The translations under genes were made by a program, and so were the position numbers. Positions 27,677 through 35,627 of a stretch of DNA of 56,683 nt are shown piece by piece (positions within the stretch are counted from its first letter, which is position 1; every line of letters starts with the position of its first letter). Below the pieces are notes generated by a model. It searched no databases and was not told where the DNA came from. It worked only from the letters and a program-made list of their open reading frames with translations. The DNA is from an uncultured Lachnospiraceae bacterium (GTDB taxonomy: Bacteria; Bacillota; Clostridia; Lachnospirales; Lachnospiraceae): the NCBI GenBank assembly GCA_910588965.1, contig CAJUSO010000019.1, positions 1 through 56,683 on the forward strand, written 5' to 3'.

Positions 27677-27731
27677 AGGGGCGGGCGGCAGTGGATTTTG
27701 TACATATATTATCTATTAGAGGAGAAACCCG

Positions 27732-29792
27732 ATGAAAAAAGTATCTATCATTATACCAGCATATAATGTACAAGAATATATAGAAGAAACCCTCCAAAGC
27801 TTTATCAGCCAGACGTTAGAGGACATTGAAATCATTGTGGTAGACGATGGTTCCACGGATGCCACCTGCAGGATACTGGACAAATACCAGCAGGCGGATA
27901 AAAGGATAAAGGTGCTGCACCAGGCGAATAAGGGGGCTGGTATTGCCAGGAATTTGGGTATGGAGCATGCTGTTGGGGAATATTTGTATTTCTTTGATGC
28001 GGACGATTACTGCATCCCCCCTTTCCTGGAGCATGTGGTGGAGAAAGCAGATGGGTCCCAGGCAGACATTGTGGTGTTTGATTATTACCGGGTAGACCAA
28101 ATCACCAAAAAGGAGATCCTGTACCATGGCTTGAACCGGGCATTGCTGCCAAAAGGGAAGGATTCCTTTAATTATCAGGACGTGCCCAACCGTATACTGA
28201 CCATTGTGAACCCTACGCCATGGAATAAGCTATACAGGAGGAGCTATATCCAGGCGACCAAGCTCCAGTACCTGGGCTTATCGACCACAAATGACATTAC
28301 GTTTGCAGCATTAAGCGTGGCCATGGCGCAGAAGGTGGTATATTATAACGAGCCTTTTATGTATTATCGGGTTAACCGTGAGTCAGCCATTACGTCGTTT
28401 AAGCAGAAGAAGCTGGGTAATGTGATTGCAGCCGTGGACAGTGTCATAGAGCAAGCCAGCAGCCTTCCTTATGCAGGTGCGATCAAAAATGCGATAGCTT
28501 ATTTTGCAATCAGTAATTTCATATATGCCTTGGAAAATTATGCAGGGAAGCCCCAATCTAAATTTTACCGTGAATATTATAAAAGCATCCACGGGATTTT
28601 CCAAAGGGAGATGTTCCAGGAGGTCACGGAAGGCACATTAAATTACAAAAAACTTTATAAGAAATTTAAAGATGTGAGGAAATGCTCCTATAGCAGGCAT
28701 TTGTGCAAGAAACTCTGGGTAAGGCTTGTGAGGAGGCCTAGGCTTTTTATCCGGAGGCATCTGCCCCTTTCAAGGAAATTTTTTGAACAGCGGACGAAGA
28801 AGCTGTTCCAAAGGCAGACCCTGGAATCCAAAAGGATACGCCTGCTCAATAAGAGGGTGCGGGAATTATCGAACCAGGTCGCCACATTGACGCAGATGAT
28901 AGAGTCGTCCGGCCAATCTGCCGTATTGGCGCAGCTTATGGAAAACCCGGGCTGGAGCGGCGTCTGCGCTAGTACAAGGAGCCCCAGGATTATCGTATCC
29001 ATGACCTCCTTCCCCGCCCGGATTGGGACAGTGAAGGAGGCAATCAAGAGCATCATGCTGCAGACAGTTAAGGCGGATAAGATTGTGCTGTGGCTGGCAA
29101 AGGATAATTTCCCTTCTGGCGAAGAATGGCTTCCGGAAGGGTTGCTGCAGCTTCGGGATAAGGGGCTGGAAATCCGGTGGTGCGACGAGGATTACCGTTC
29201 TTACAAGAAAATACTGCCTTCCCTGCAGGCATTCCCGGAGGATATCCTGATTACCGTGGACGACGACCTGATTTATCCCCCTACCATGATTGAATCTTTA
29301 TATGATTCTTATAAGAAGTATCCGAAATGCATATCAACGGTCAGGACCCACCAGATAACATTTGGCGAAGACGGGTCTGTCCGGCCCTATGCAGAGTGGA
29401 TCAAAGGGAATTCAGATTATATTGGCGTGCCCAGGATGGATTTATTTGCGACGACAGGCGCAGGGACCCTCTTCCCTCCCCATTGCCTTCCGAAGGAAAC
29501 GGCTGATTGGGAGGTAATCAAGGAACTTTGCCCCCATGCAGATGATATATGGATAAAGATGATGTCCCTGATGAACCATATCCCGACGGTTTTGGTTACA
29601 GAACAGAAAAGGCTGGCATATATCCAGGGGACACAGGCAGCAGGGAGGCTTTGGGATATCAATATTACTGAAAATGACAAACAGCTCCGCAAGCTGCTGA
29701 AAAAATACAATGGCCGGCCGAAAGGGAAAGGCACGCTATTAGAAGTATTGGGAGAAGATACGAAGCCTTGCATCCATCACAAGGGAGAATAA
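27732..29792 (+). CDS. Two-domain glycosyltransferase (GT2 plus a second GT-A-like domain)
   Basis: Residues 1-~300 are a GT2 domain: KVSIIIPAYNVQEYIEETL, VVDDGSTDAT, NLGMEHAVGEY and FFDADD. The middle is strongly basic with a short coiled-coil-like helix (about 370-400). The last ~270 residues begin RIIVSMTSFPARI and carry DDD at 510-512 (ITVDDDLIYPP) and a HADDIW motif, suggesting a second GT-A-type fold of a different subfamily. Thus one chain may perform two transfers. The ATG at 27732 follows GAGGAGAAA. It lies between the acyltransferase and ugd in one transcription direction. Sugars are unknown. Confidence 0.82.
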   Translation: MKKVSIIIPAYNVQEYIEETLQSFISQTLEDIEIIVVDDGSTDATCRILDKYQQADKRIKVLHQANKGAGIARNLGMEHAVGEYLYFFDADDYCIPPFLEHVVEKADGSQADIVVFDYYRVDQITKKEILYHGLNRALLPKGKDSFNYQDVPNRILTIVNPTPWNKLYRRSYIQATKLQYLGLSTTNDITFAALSVAMAQKVVYYNEPFMYYRVNRESAITSFKQKKLGNVIAAVDSVIEQASSLPYAGAIKNAIAYFAISNFIYALENYAGKPQSKFYREYYKSIHGIFQREMFQEVTEGTLNYKKLYKKFKDVRKCSYSRHLCKKLWVRLVRRPRLFIRRHLPLSRKFFEQRTKKLFQRQTLESKRIRLLNKRVRELSNQVATLTQMIESSGQSAVLAQLMENPGWSGVCASTRSPRIIVSMTSFPARIGTVKEAIKSIMLQTVKADKIVLWLAKDNFPSGEEWLPEGLLQLRDKGLEIRWCDEDYRSYKKILPSLQAFPEDILITVDDDLIYPPTMIESLYDSYKKYPKCISTVRTHQITFGEDGSVRPYAEWIKGNSDYIGVPRMDLFATTGAGTLFPPHCLPKETADWEVIKELCPHADDIWIKMMSLMNHIPTVLVTEQKRLAYIQGTQAAGRLWDINITENDKQLRKLLKKYNGRPKGKGTLLEVLGEDTKPCIHHKGE

Positions 29793-29817
29793 AAAATAAG
29801 ATCCAGGAGGTATGGAA

Positions 29818-31002
29818 ATGAAAATAGCAGTTGCAGGCACCGGGTATGTGGGGCTGTCCATGGCAGTCCTGCTGTCCCAGAAGCATGAGGTATATGCCGT
29901 AGACATTGTACCGGAAAAGGTAAGCATGATAAACAGCAGGAAATCCCCTATCGTGGACAAAGAGATAGAAGCGTACCTGGCAGGCAAGGAACTGCGCCTG
30001 TCTGCCACATTAGACGCAGAGATGGCTTACCAGGATGCAGATTACGTGATTGTGTGCACGCCGACCAATTATGACCCCAAGAAGAACCATTTCGACACTT
30101 CCTCCGTGGAGCAGGTCATCCGGCTTGTGCACCGTGTGAGCCCGTCCAGCACGATTGTGGTAAAATCCACAATCCCGGTAGGGTTTACCGAATCCATCCG
30201 GCAAAAATACCAGATAGGGAACCTTTTATTTTCCCCAGAATTTTTAAGGGAGGGGCGGGCTCTGTATGACAACCTGTATCCCTCCAGGATTATTGTGGGC
30301 TCCCCGAAGGGGGATGAGGCCATGGCGCAGCGCGCAAGGGAGTTTGCATCCCTCTTAGCCCAGGGCGCCATCAAGGAGGACATCCCTACCTTGTTTACGG
30401 ACCTGACAGAGGCAGAGGCCATCAAGCTTTTTGCCAACACTTACCTGGCGCTGCGTGTCTCTTACTTTAATGAGCTGGATACCTATGCGGAAGTCCGGGG
30501 ATTGGACAGCCGGCAGATTATCGAAGGCGTGGGCTTAGACCCCAGGATTGGCAGCCATTATAACAACCCTTCTTTTGGTTATGGCGGCTACTGCCTGCCC
30601 AAGGACACGAAACAGCTGTTGGCTAATTATAAGGATGTGCCGAATAACATTATAGGCGCTATCGTGGAGGCTAACCGTACACGGAAGGACTTTATCGCAG
30701 ACAGCGTCCTGGAGAAGAACCCGAAGACGGTAGGCGTCTACCGCCTTACCATGAAGGCAGATTCGGACAACTTCCGGCAGTCATCCATCCAAGGGGTCAT
30801 GAAGCGCATTAAGGCAAAGGGCGTGGAGGTCATTGTCTATGAGCCGACGATGGAAGAGGCTTCCTTTTTCCGCAGCCAGGTGTACCATGACCTGGGGGAA
30901 TTTAAGGCAAAAAGCGATATTATCCTTGCGAACCGCTGGAGCGATGAATTGGAAGATGTAAAAGAGAAGGTCTACACCAGGGATTTATGGGGGAAAGATT
31001 GA
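29818..31002 (+). CDS. ugd: UDP-glucose 6-dehydrogenase
   Basis: The 394-residue protein closely follows the short E. coli-type Ugd. It has an N-terminal KIAVAGTGYVGLS nucleotide-binding loop, CTPTNYD, VVKSTIPVGFT, FSPEFLREG, SRIIVG, KLFANTYLALRVSYFNELD, and GYGGYCLPKDTKQL with the catalytic cysteine at 259. It oxidises UDP-glucose to UDP-glucuronate with two NAD, supplying a uronic acid for an anionic polymer. I placed the start at the second of two close ATGs (29818), because AGGAGG at 29805-29810 is only one base from the first. The aminotransferase gene follows 48 bases later. Confidence 0.95.
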   Translation: MKIAVAGTGYVGLSMAVLLSQKHEVYAVDIVPEKVSMINSRKSPIVDKEIEAYLAGKELRLSATLDAEMAYQDADYVIVCTPTNYDPKKNHFDTSSVEQVIRLVHRVSPSSTIVVKSTIPVGFTESIRQKYQIGNLLFSPEFLREGRALYDNLYPSRIIVGSPKGDEAMAQRAREFASLLAQGAIKEDIPTLFTDLTEAEAIKLFANTYLALRVSYFNELDTYAEVRGLDSRQIIEGVGLDPRIGSHYNNPSFGYGGYCLPKDTKQLLANYKDVPNNIIGAIVEANRTRKDFIADSVLEKNPKTVGVYRLTMKADSDNFRQSSIQGVMKRIKAKGVEVIVYEPTMEEASFFRSQVYHDLGEFKAKSDIILANRWSDELEDVKEKVYTRDLWGKD

Positions 31003-31050
31003 GCCGGCGGACAGGCAAGGGACTTCATACCAGAAAGGAATGATTGGAGA

Positions 31051-32232
31051 ATGAAAGAGCATATTTTCCTGGCTTCCCCCCATATGAGCGAGGAAGGCTA
31101 CGAACTATCTTATATCAAGGAGGCTTTTGATACCAACTGGATTGCCCCCCTTGGCAAAAACGTGACAGAATTTGAAAAAGAGATGGCAGCAAAGCTGGGC
31201 GCGAAAGCCGCCGTGGCCCTGTCTGCCGGGACCGCTGCCATACATATGGCCTTAAAGGCCGTAGGCGTGGGGCAGGGGGATTTGGTGTTCTGCCAGGACT
31301 TGACCTTTTCCGCTACGGCAAACCCTATCTTATATGAAAAGGCCGTCCCCGTTTTTATTGACAGCGACAGAAAGACCTGGAATATGGATCCAGGGACGCT
31401 CCGGCTGGCCTTTGAGAAATATGAGGCCCTGGGGAAAAGGCCGAAGGCCGTCCTTGCCGTGCACCTCTATGGGCTGTGCGCCCAGATTGAAGAGATTGCA
31501 GGAATCTGCAGAAGTTACCAGGTCCCATTGATTGAGGATGCGGCGGAGAGCCTTGGCACCACCTGCAAGGGCAGGTATACCGGGACTTTTGGGGAGTATG
31601 GGATTATCAGCTTCAATGGGAATAAAATCATCACCAGCTCCGGCGGGGGCATGCTGCTGGCCAATACCCCGGATGCGAAGGAGAAGGCGGCGAAGGTACT
31701 CTATTGGTCCACTCAGGCCAGGGAGCCTGCCCGCTGGTATCAGCATACGGAAATCGGCTATAATTACCGTATGAGCAACATTGTGGCCGGTATCGGCAGG
31801 GGCCAGCTGAAGGTATTGGACCGGCGGATAGAGAAAAAGCGGTATATCTTCTCTTATTACCAGGAGCGCCTGGGCCATCTGGAGGGCATAGGGTTCATGC
31901 CCATGCGGGAGGAAGCCAGGAGCAATTGCTGGCTCACTGCCATCCAGCTGGCAGAGGGCTGCCCGGTAAAGCCTCTTGACCTTATGCTGGCATTGGAAAG
32001 GGATGATGTGGAAAGCCGCCCCATCTGGAAGCCTATGCACCTGCAGCCCGTGTTTGCAGGCTATGATTTTGTGTCTTCCGAGAAGGGGCTTCGGATTGTA
32101 GATCCAGACATGGGCGCCGACAGCAGCGTGGGGGGGCAGCTGTTCGCCCGCGGCGTATGCCTGCCCAGTGATACCAAGATGTCAGATACGGATTTAGATA
32201 GGGTATGCAAGGTAGTGCAGTCCCTGTGGTAA
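31051..32232 (+). CDS. DegT-family PLP aminotransferase, PglE-like
   Basis: The 393-residue protein is a sugar aminotransferase of the DegT/DnrJ/EryC1 family. ASPHMSEEGYE, NWIAPLGK and SAGTAAIHMALK at the N-terminus, LIEDAAESLG, FNGNKIITSSGGGML with the PLP lysine at 192, and SRPIWKPMH near the end match PglE, which makes the 4-amino sugar of bacillosamine. The substrate would be a 4-keto-6-deoxy nucleotide sugar. No PglF-type dehydratase is in the window, so the keto sugar may come from elsewhere or be the dTDP-4-keto-6-deoxyglucose from RfbB. The ATG at 31051 follows TTGGAGA. A two-sided terminator follows. Confidence 0.9.
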   Translation: MKEHIFLASPHMSEEGYELSYIKEAFDTNWIAPLGKNVTEFEKEMAAKLGAKAAVALSAGTAAIHMALKAVGVGQGDLVFCQDLTFSATANPILYEKAVPVFIDSDRKTWNMDPGTLRLAFEKYEALGKRPKAVLAVHLYGLCAQIEEIAGICRSYQVPLIEDAAESLGTTCKGRYTGTFGEYGIISFNGNKIITSSGGGMLLANTPDAKEKAAKVLYWSTQAREPARWYQHTEIGYNYRMSNIVAGIGRGQLKVLDRRIEKKRYIFSYYQERLGHLEGIGFMPMREEARSNCWLTAIQLAEGCPVKPLDLMLALERDDVESRPIWKPMHLQPVFAGYDFVSSEKGLRIVDPDMGADSSVGGQLFARGVCLPSDTKMSDTDLDRVCKVVQSLW

Positions 32233-32256
32233 GAGGGCTTCCTGGTGCCCCGGGGC

Positions 32257-32305
32257 ACAAAAGGCTGCTGCAAAATAAAACCTGTGTTTTGCAGCAGCCT
32301 TTGTG
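32257..32305. terminator. Two-sided terminator between convergent genes
   Basis: An inverted repeat with GGCTGCTGCAAAA (32263-32275) and TTTTGCAGCAGCC (32287-32299) extends outward through CACAAA and TTTGTG with one bulged A. T-runs follow the stem on both strands. It sits between the aminotransferase (plus, ends 32232) and the membrane gene (minus, ends 32331), so it can stop transcription from both sides. Confidence 0.88.
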
Positions 32306-32330
32306 GTATCTTTGGGATAAGCCATGCGCT

Positions 32331-33131
32331 TTATTCTGGCAGGGCTTTGGCATATACGCTTTTCTCCCCGCATCTTCCCAGCAGCGGGTAGCCAAGCCCT
32401 TCCAGGTAGGCGTCCATCCCATAAGAAGTGAAGGTCACAAGGTAGTCCACCTTTTTTTTGGAGAGCGCATGGGACAGCCTTTTGGGTTCCCCCTGCATGC
32501 CGTAATTGACGGCGTGGATAAGGATTTTATCGGGGCGGTATTTGCCTGCGCTGCCGTAGCCTTCCGTGTCATTGTGCTGGGTATAGGCAGTACGGCGGAT
32601 AGCCCAGACAAGGGAAGGATCGTAAAGCCTTGCGGAGAGCTGTGTGCCCATGTCGAAAGCCACCACTGGGCGTTCCGTGGATTTATCCTGGGCAATCATA
32701 TCGCAGATTGCGATGGTCTCGCTTGGCAGGTTGTATTTATTTTCCGGGAACCACCGGCAGCTTTCTGTGAGGAAGCTGCTGCCCCACCCCAGGAAAAGCA
32801 GGAGGGCAAATCCTATAGCCACTGCTTTATCTAAGGGCTTTTTGTGCCCGTAGATAGATTTTGTAACCGTGTATGCAATGATAAAAAGGATAGGCACGGC
32901 CCATAGGAAACGGTAATAAGTGATAATATCTGTCACCTTGCCAATCATCCTCATGGAGAAATTGTTAAAAACCAGGACGATGCTTAAAAGGGCCGACAGC
33001 AGCATCCGTTTCCGGCTGGTTTCCTTGCCTGTGCAATAGCAAAAGAGCAGGCAGCAGAGGAAGATGGGCAGATAAATGGTTTCGCCCATATAGGCCTGGA
33101 CCATCTGGGCAATATCTTCAATTTGAAACAT
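32331..33131 (-). CDS. Membrane protein of unknown function, second gene of a minus-strand pair
   Basis: The 266-residue protein has about four or five membrane segments in its first ~140 residues and a soluble C-terminal part, probably outside the membrane (WFPENKYNLPSETI to the end). I do not recognise a family. The topology looks like the C-terminal half of a large polytopic GT-C-like protein. The gene upstream on the same strand ends 26 bases earlier in what looks like the matching N-terminal half, though AAAGGAG before this ATG shows it is translated separately. A role in polymer decoration is a guess from location. Confidence 0.6.
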   Translation of the reverse strand: MFQIEDIAQMVQAYMGETIYLPIFLCCLLFCYCTGKETSRKRMLLSALLSIVLVFNNFSMRMIGKVTDIITYYRFLWAVPILFIIAYTVTKSIYGHKKPLDKAVAIGFALLLFLGWGSSFLTESCRWFPENKYNLPSETIAICDMIAQDKSTERPVVAFDMGTQLSARLYDPSLVWAIRRTAYTQHNDTEGYGSAGKYRPDKILIHAVNYGMQGEPKRLSHALSKKKVDYLVTFTSYGMDAYLEGLGYPLLGRCGEKSVYAKALPE

Positions 33132-33157
33132 ATCTTGCGCTCCTTTAGGGAATTCAG

Positions 33158-34222
33158 TTATTGATGGATCGGGATTTTATATCCTTGTGTGTACAGAAAA
33201 TAAGCAATCAGATACAGGCCGTTTGGGAGCACGCACCAAAACCCCCGCCAAAGCGCCTTCCAATCCCGCCTTACGATCCATTCCGTTACCAAGATAATAA
33301 AAATCAGGGCAGGGACAATCAAAATACAGGACATGGACAAGGGCACGCTGGCAAAGCCGACAAAGAACAGCAGCCACCAATGCTCCCGTTCCCGGCGGCC
33401 CTCCCAGAGGCAGAGGGCAAAATAGAATACGGCCGGGATGGCTACGTTAGCACAGAAGCCCTTTGCCTCATATCCCCGCAGCAGCAGGAAAGATGAAGTA
33501 GTATAAATGGTGTTGAAGCCGTAATTCAGGAGCATCCCCCAAATCAGCATGGCCAGGGATTTCCGTGTGTCCTGGGCAAAAAGCCTTTTGCCCATAGCAA
33601 AAAGGATAAGCGCATACAGGAGGATGCAGAGAGTCCCAACCACATATTTTTGTACCAGGATGGCATCCACAGAACTTAATTTGCACAGTACGGCGGAGTG
33701 CATATAGAACGTCGATAGGGCGTACCGCAGGTTCAGGTATTTGCTTACGGTCCCGGCAGCCCCGTCGTAAATATACATGCTGTCTGTATATACCGTTGTG
33801 TTGACAGTGCCGATATAATAAGAAGTATCCCACCCGATATATTGCTGGGCAGATTGGAAATAACAGGTAAAGGCCACGAGGGATAGGGCGCCCAGGAGCA
33901 AGATGCCTTTTGCCTGCCAAAGGCTGCAAAACATGCCAAAGGCCAGGCGATAGAGTTCCCGCCGGGCCAGGAGCAGCACAGCCCCATTGATAAGGAGGCT
34001 TAGGATAGCCCATAGGGCAGCCAGCTCATGGAAAGGCCTTTGGAGCAGGACCATGGGCAATGCCGCAGCCTGAAAGACACCGAAATACAGGAAAAAACCA
34101 GCCAAAGCGGTTTCATAGGCCCGGAGGCGGAGGCGGAGCAGCTTTTGGGCGCCAACCCCATAAATGATAAATTCTGCCAGTAACAATAGGATCATAAGCA
34201 GGCATAACGCCAGTTCCAGCAT
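33158..34222 (-). CDS. Polytopic membrane protein of unknown function (GT-C-like topology), first gene of a minus-strand pair
   Basis: The 354-residue protein has about nine or ten membrane segments over its whole length and an external-looking loop with YIGWDTSYYIG near residue 130. It resembles large uncharacterised clostridial membrane proteins of the DUF6077 kind, but I hold that assignment loosely. An acidic residue early in the WDTSYY loop would suit GT-C chemistry. I chose the ATG at 34222, because AAAGGAGAT lies seven bases upstream of it; an in-frame ATG at 34240 overlaps that ribosome site. With the next gene it forms the only minus-strand unit in the window. Confidence 0.6.
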   Translation of the reverse strand: MLELALCLLMILLLLAEFIIYGVGAQKLLRLRLRAYETALAGFFLYFGVFQAAALPMVLLQRPFHELAALWAILSLLINGAVLLLARRELYRLAFGMFCSLWQAKGILLLGALSLVAFTCYFQSAQQYIGWDTSYYIGTVNTTVYTDSMYIYDGAAGTVSKYLNLRYALSTFYMHSAVLCKLSSVDAILVQKYVVGTLCILLYALILFAMGKRLFAQDTRKSLAMLIWGMLLNYGFNTIYTTSSFLLLRGYEAKGFCANVAIPAVFYFALCLWEGRREREHWWLLFFVGFASVPLSMSCILIVPALIFIILVTEWIVRRDWKALWRGFWCVLPNGLYLIAYFLYTQGYKIPIHQ

Positions 34223-34495
34223 AAAATTATCTCCTTTCATCTGCAGCCAGCAGCATAGCGCACAGCCGTTTTTAGGGATAGTTTACATGAAAAAGGACAG
34301 GAAAGCAATAGAAGAATTGCATTATTTTAGCAAGGAAATATTAAAATAATATTAATTCTTCCGGCATTTCAAAAACTTTGTGGAAAAGAGCATTTTTTTG
34401 TGTTATACTCGACTAGCCAGAAAAGCAGTATGAATGGATAAGTACCCGAGGCTATGGCAAGGGTGTTCAGTAAAGGAGGACAAGGAGGATCCGAG
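34223..34495. promoter_or_regulatory. Divergent intergenic region with an extended -10 promoter on the plus strand
   Basis: This 273-base AT-rich gap separates the minus-strand pair from the plus-strand LCP gene. On the plus strand TG plus TATACT at 34401-34409 forms an extended -10 box; a TTGTGG 20 bases upstream or TGGAAA 17 bases upstream could be the -35. On the minus strand TTGAAA (34372-34367) has AT-rich -10 candidates around 34345-34350. AGGAGG at 34484-34489 serves the LCP gene. I see no other coding region here. Confidence 0.55.
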
Positions 34496-35587
34496 ATGGG
34501 AAGAGAGATGCAGCATAATGGCAGGAACCAGGCGCAGAACATGAGGAAACGGAAGAGAGCCAGCAAGCGGAAACGCCAGCGGAGGAAGGTAATCCTGGTA
34601 TTGGTGGTTATCTTATTGGCATTGGGATGCCTGGCGTTTGCTTTTGTATGGAATAAATACGATAAAATGGGAAAAACCCTGATTAAAGAGAAGGATGTTA
34701 AAATAAATGAATTGACCCCAGAGACCAAGGAAGCCTTGGAAGGTTATGAGAGCATCGCCCTGTTTGGGCTGGATAACCGTTCCACCGGGGAGTTTGAGAG
34801 CGGGAACAGCGATGCCATCATTGTGGTGAGCATCAGCAAAGAGACGGGGGAGATTAAGATGGCCTCCGTATACAGGGATACTTACCTGGATATCGGTGCG
34901 GACAAGTTCCGCAAGGCAAATGCGGCATATGCCAACGGAGGGCCGAAGCAGGCGATTGAAATGCTCAATAAGAACCTGGATTTGGATATCACGGATTATG
35001 TGAGTGTGGATTTTAGCGCCTTGGCCCAGGCGATTGACCTGCTGGGAGGTATTGAGCTGGATATCCAGGAGGATGAAGTGGGGTATATGAATGACTATAT
35101 CGACACCACAGGCCAGATTGTGGGGAAGGAAAGCCCCCATGTGTCGGCAGGGCTCGGCGTCCATGTGGACGGGGTACAGGCTACGGCTTACACCAGGATC
35201 CGTTATACCGAGGGCTGGGACTTTAAGCGTACAGAGCGGCAGAGGACGGTAATCCAGAAGATGTTTGAGAAGGCAAAGCAATGCGATGTATTTACTTTGA
35301 ACAACCTGCTGGATGAAATCCTGCCAAAAGTTTCCACTAGCCTTAGCCTTACAGAACTGTTAGGATTGGCTAAGGATGCGGGGAAATACCATATGGGGGA
35401 GAACACAGGGTTCCCCTTTGAGAAGGAGTCTGGGGATATAGGCAATATGGGGGACATGGTAATACCGATTGACTTGGAGGCGAACGTGGTGCAGCTCCAT
35501 CAGTTCCTATATGCCAATGAAGTATATTCCACTTCCCAGACAGTCAAGGATTTAAGCGCGGCTATCCGTGCAAATACAGGGTATTAA
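34496..35587 (+). CDS. LytR-CpsA-Psr (LCP) family wall-polymer ligase
   Basis: The 363-residue protein has a very basic cytoplasmic N-terminus (RKRKRASKRKRQRRK), one membrane segment (about 31-53) and an external LCP domain (about 85-320). The domain shows LFGLDNR, SDAIIVVSI, SVYRDTYLDI (conserved Arg and Asp), KANAAYANGG, VDFSALAQAIDLLGG and YTRIRYT with FKRTERQR, all standard. LCP proteins transfer finished anionic polymer from undecaprenyl pyrophosphate to peptidoglycan. I used the ATG at 34496 because AGGAGG lies six bases upstream; the ATG at 34454 lacks one. A second LCP is encoded at 47590. The two hydrolase genes follow at once. Confidence 0.93.
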   Translation: MGREMQHNGRNQAQNMRKRKRASKRKRQRRKVILVLVVILLALGCLAFAFVWNKYDKMGKTLIKEKDVKINELTPETKEALEGYESIALFGLDNRSTGEFESGNSDAIIVVSISKETGEIKMASVYRDTYLDIGADKFRKANAAYANGGPKQAIEMLNKNLDLDITDYVSVDFSALAQAIDLLGGIELDIQEDEVGYMNDYIDTTGQIVGKESPHVSAGLGVHVDGVQATAYTRIRYTEGWDFKRTERQRTVIQKMFEKAKQCDVFTLNNLLDEILPKVSTSLSLTELLGLAKDAGKYHMGENTGFPFEKESGDIGNMGDMVIPIDLEANVVQLHQFLYANEVYSTSQTVKDLSAAIRANTGY

Positions 35588-35627
35588 GGCAGCAGTGAGA
35601 CAAGATTTGGATTGGAGTTGGTAGAGA

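Noticed and set aside
32205..32834. 209-codon plus-strand frame opposite the minus-strand membrane gene
   Set aside because: Antisense to a gene with a good start site and membrane segments, and it runs through the two-sided terminator.
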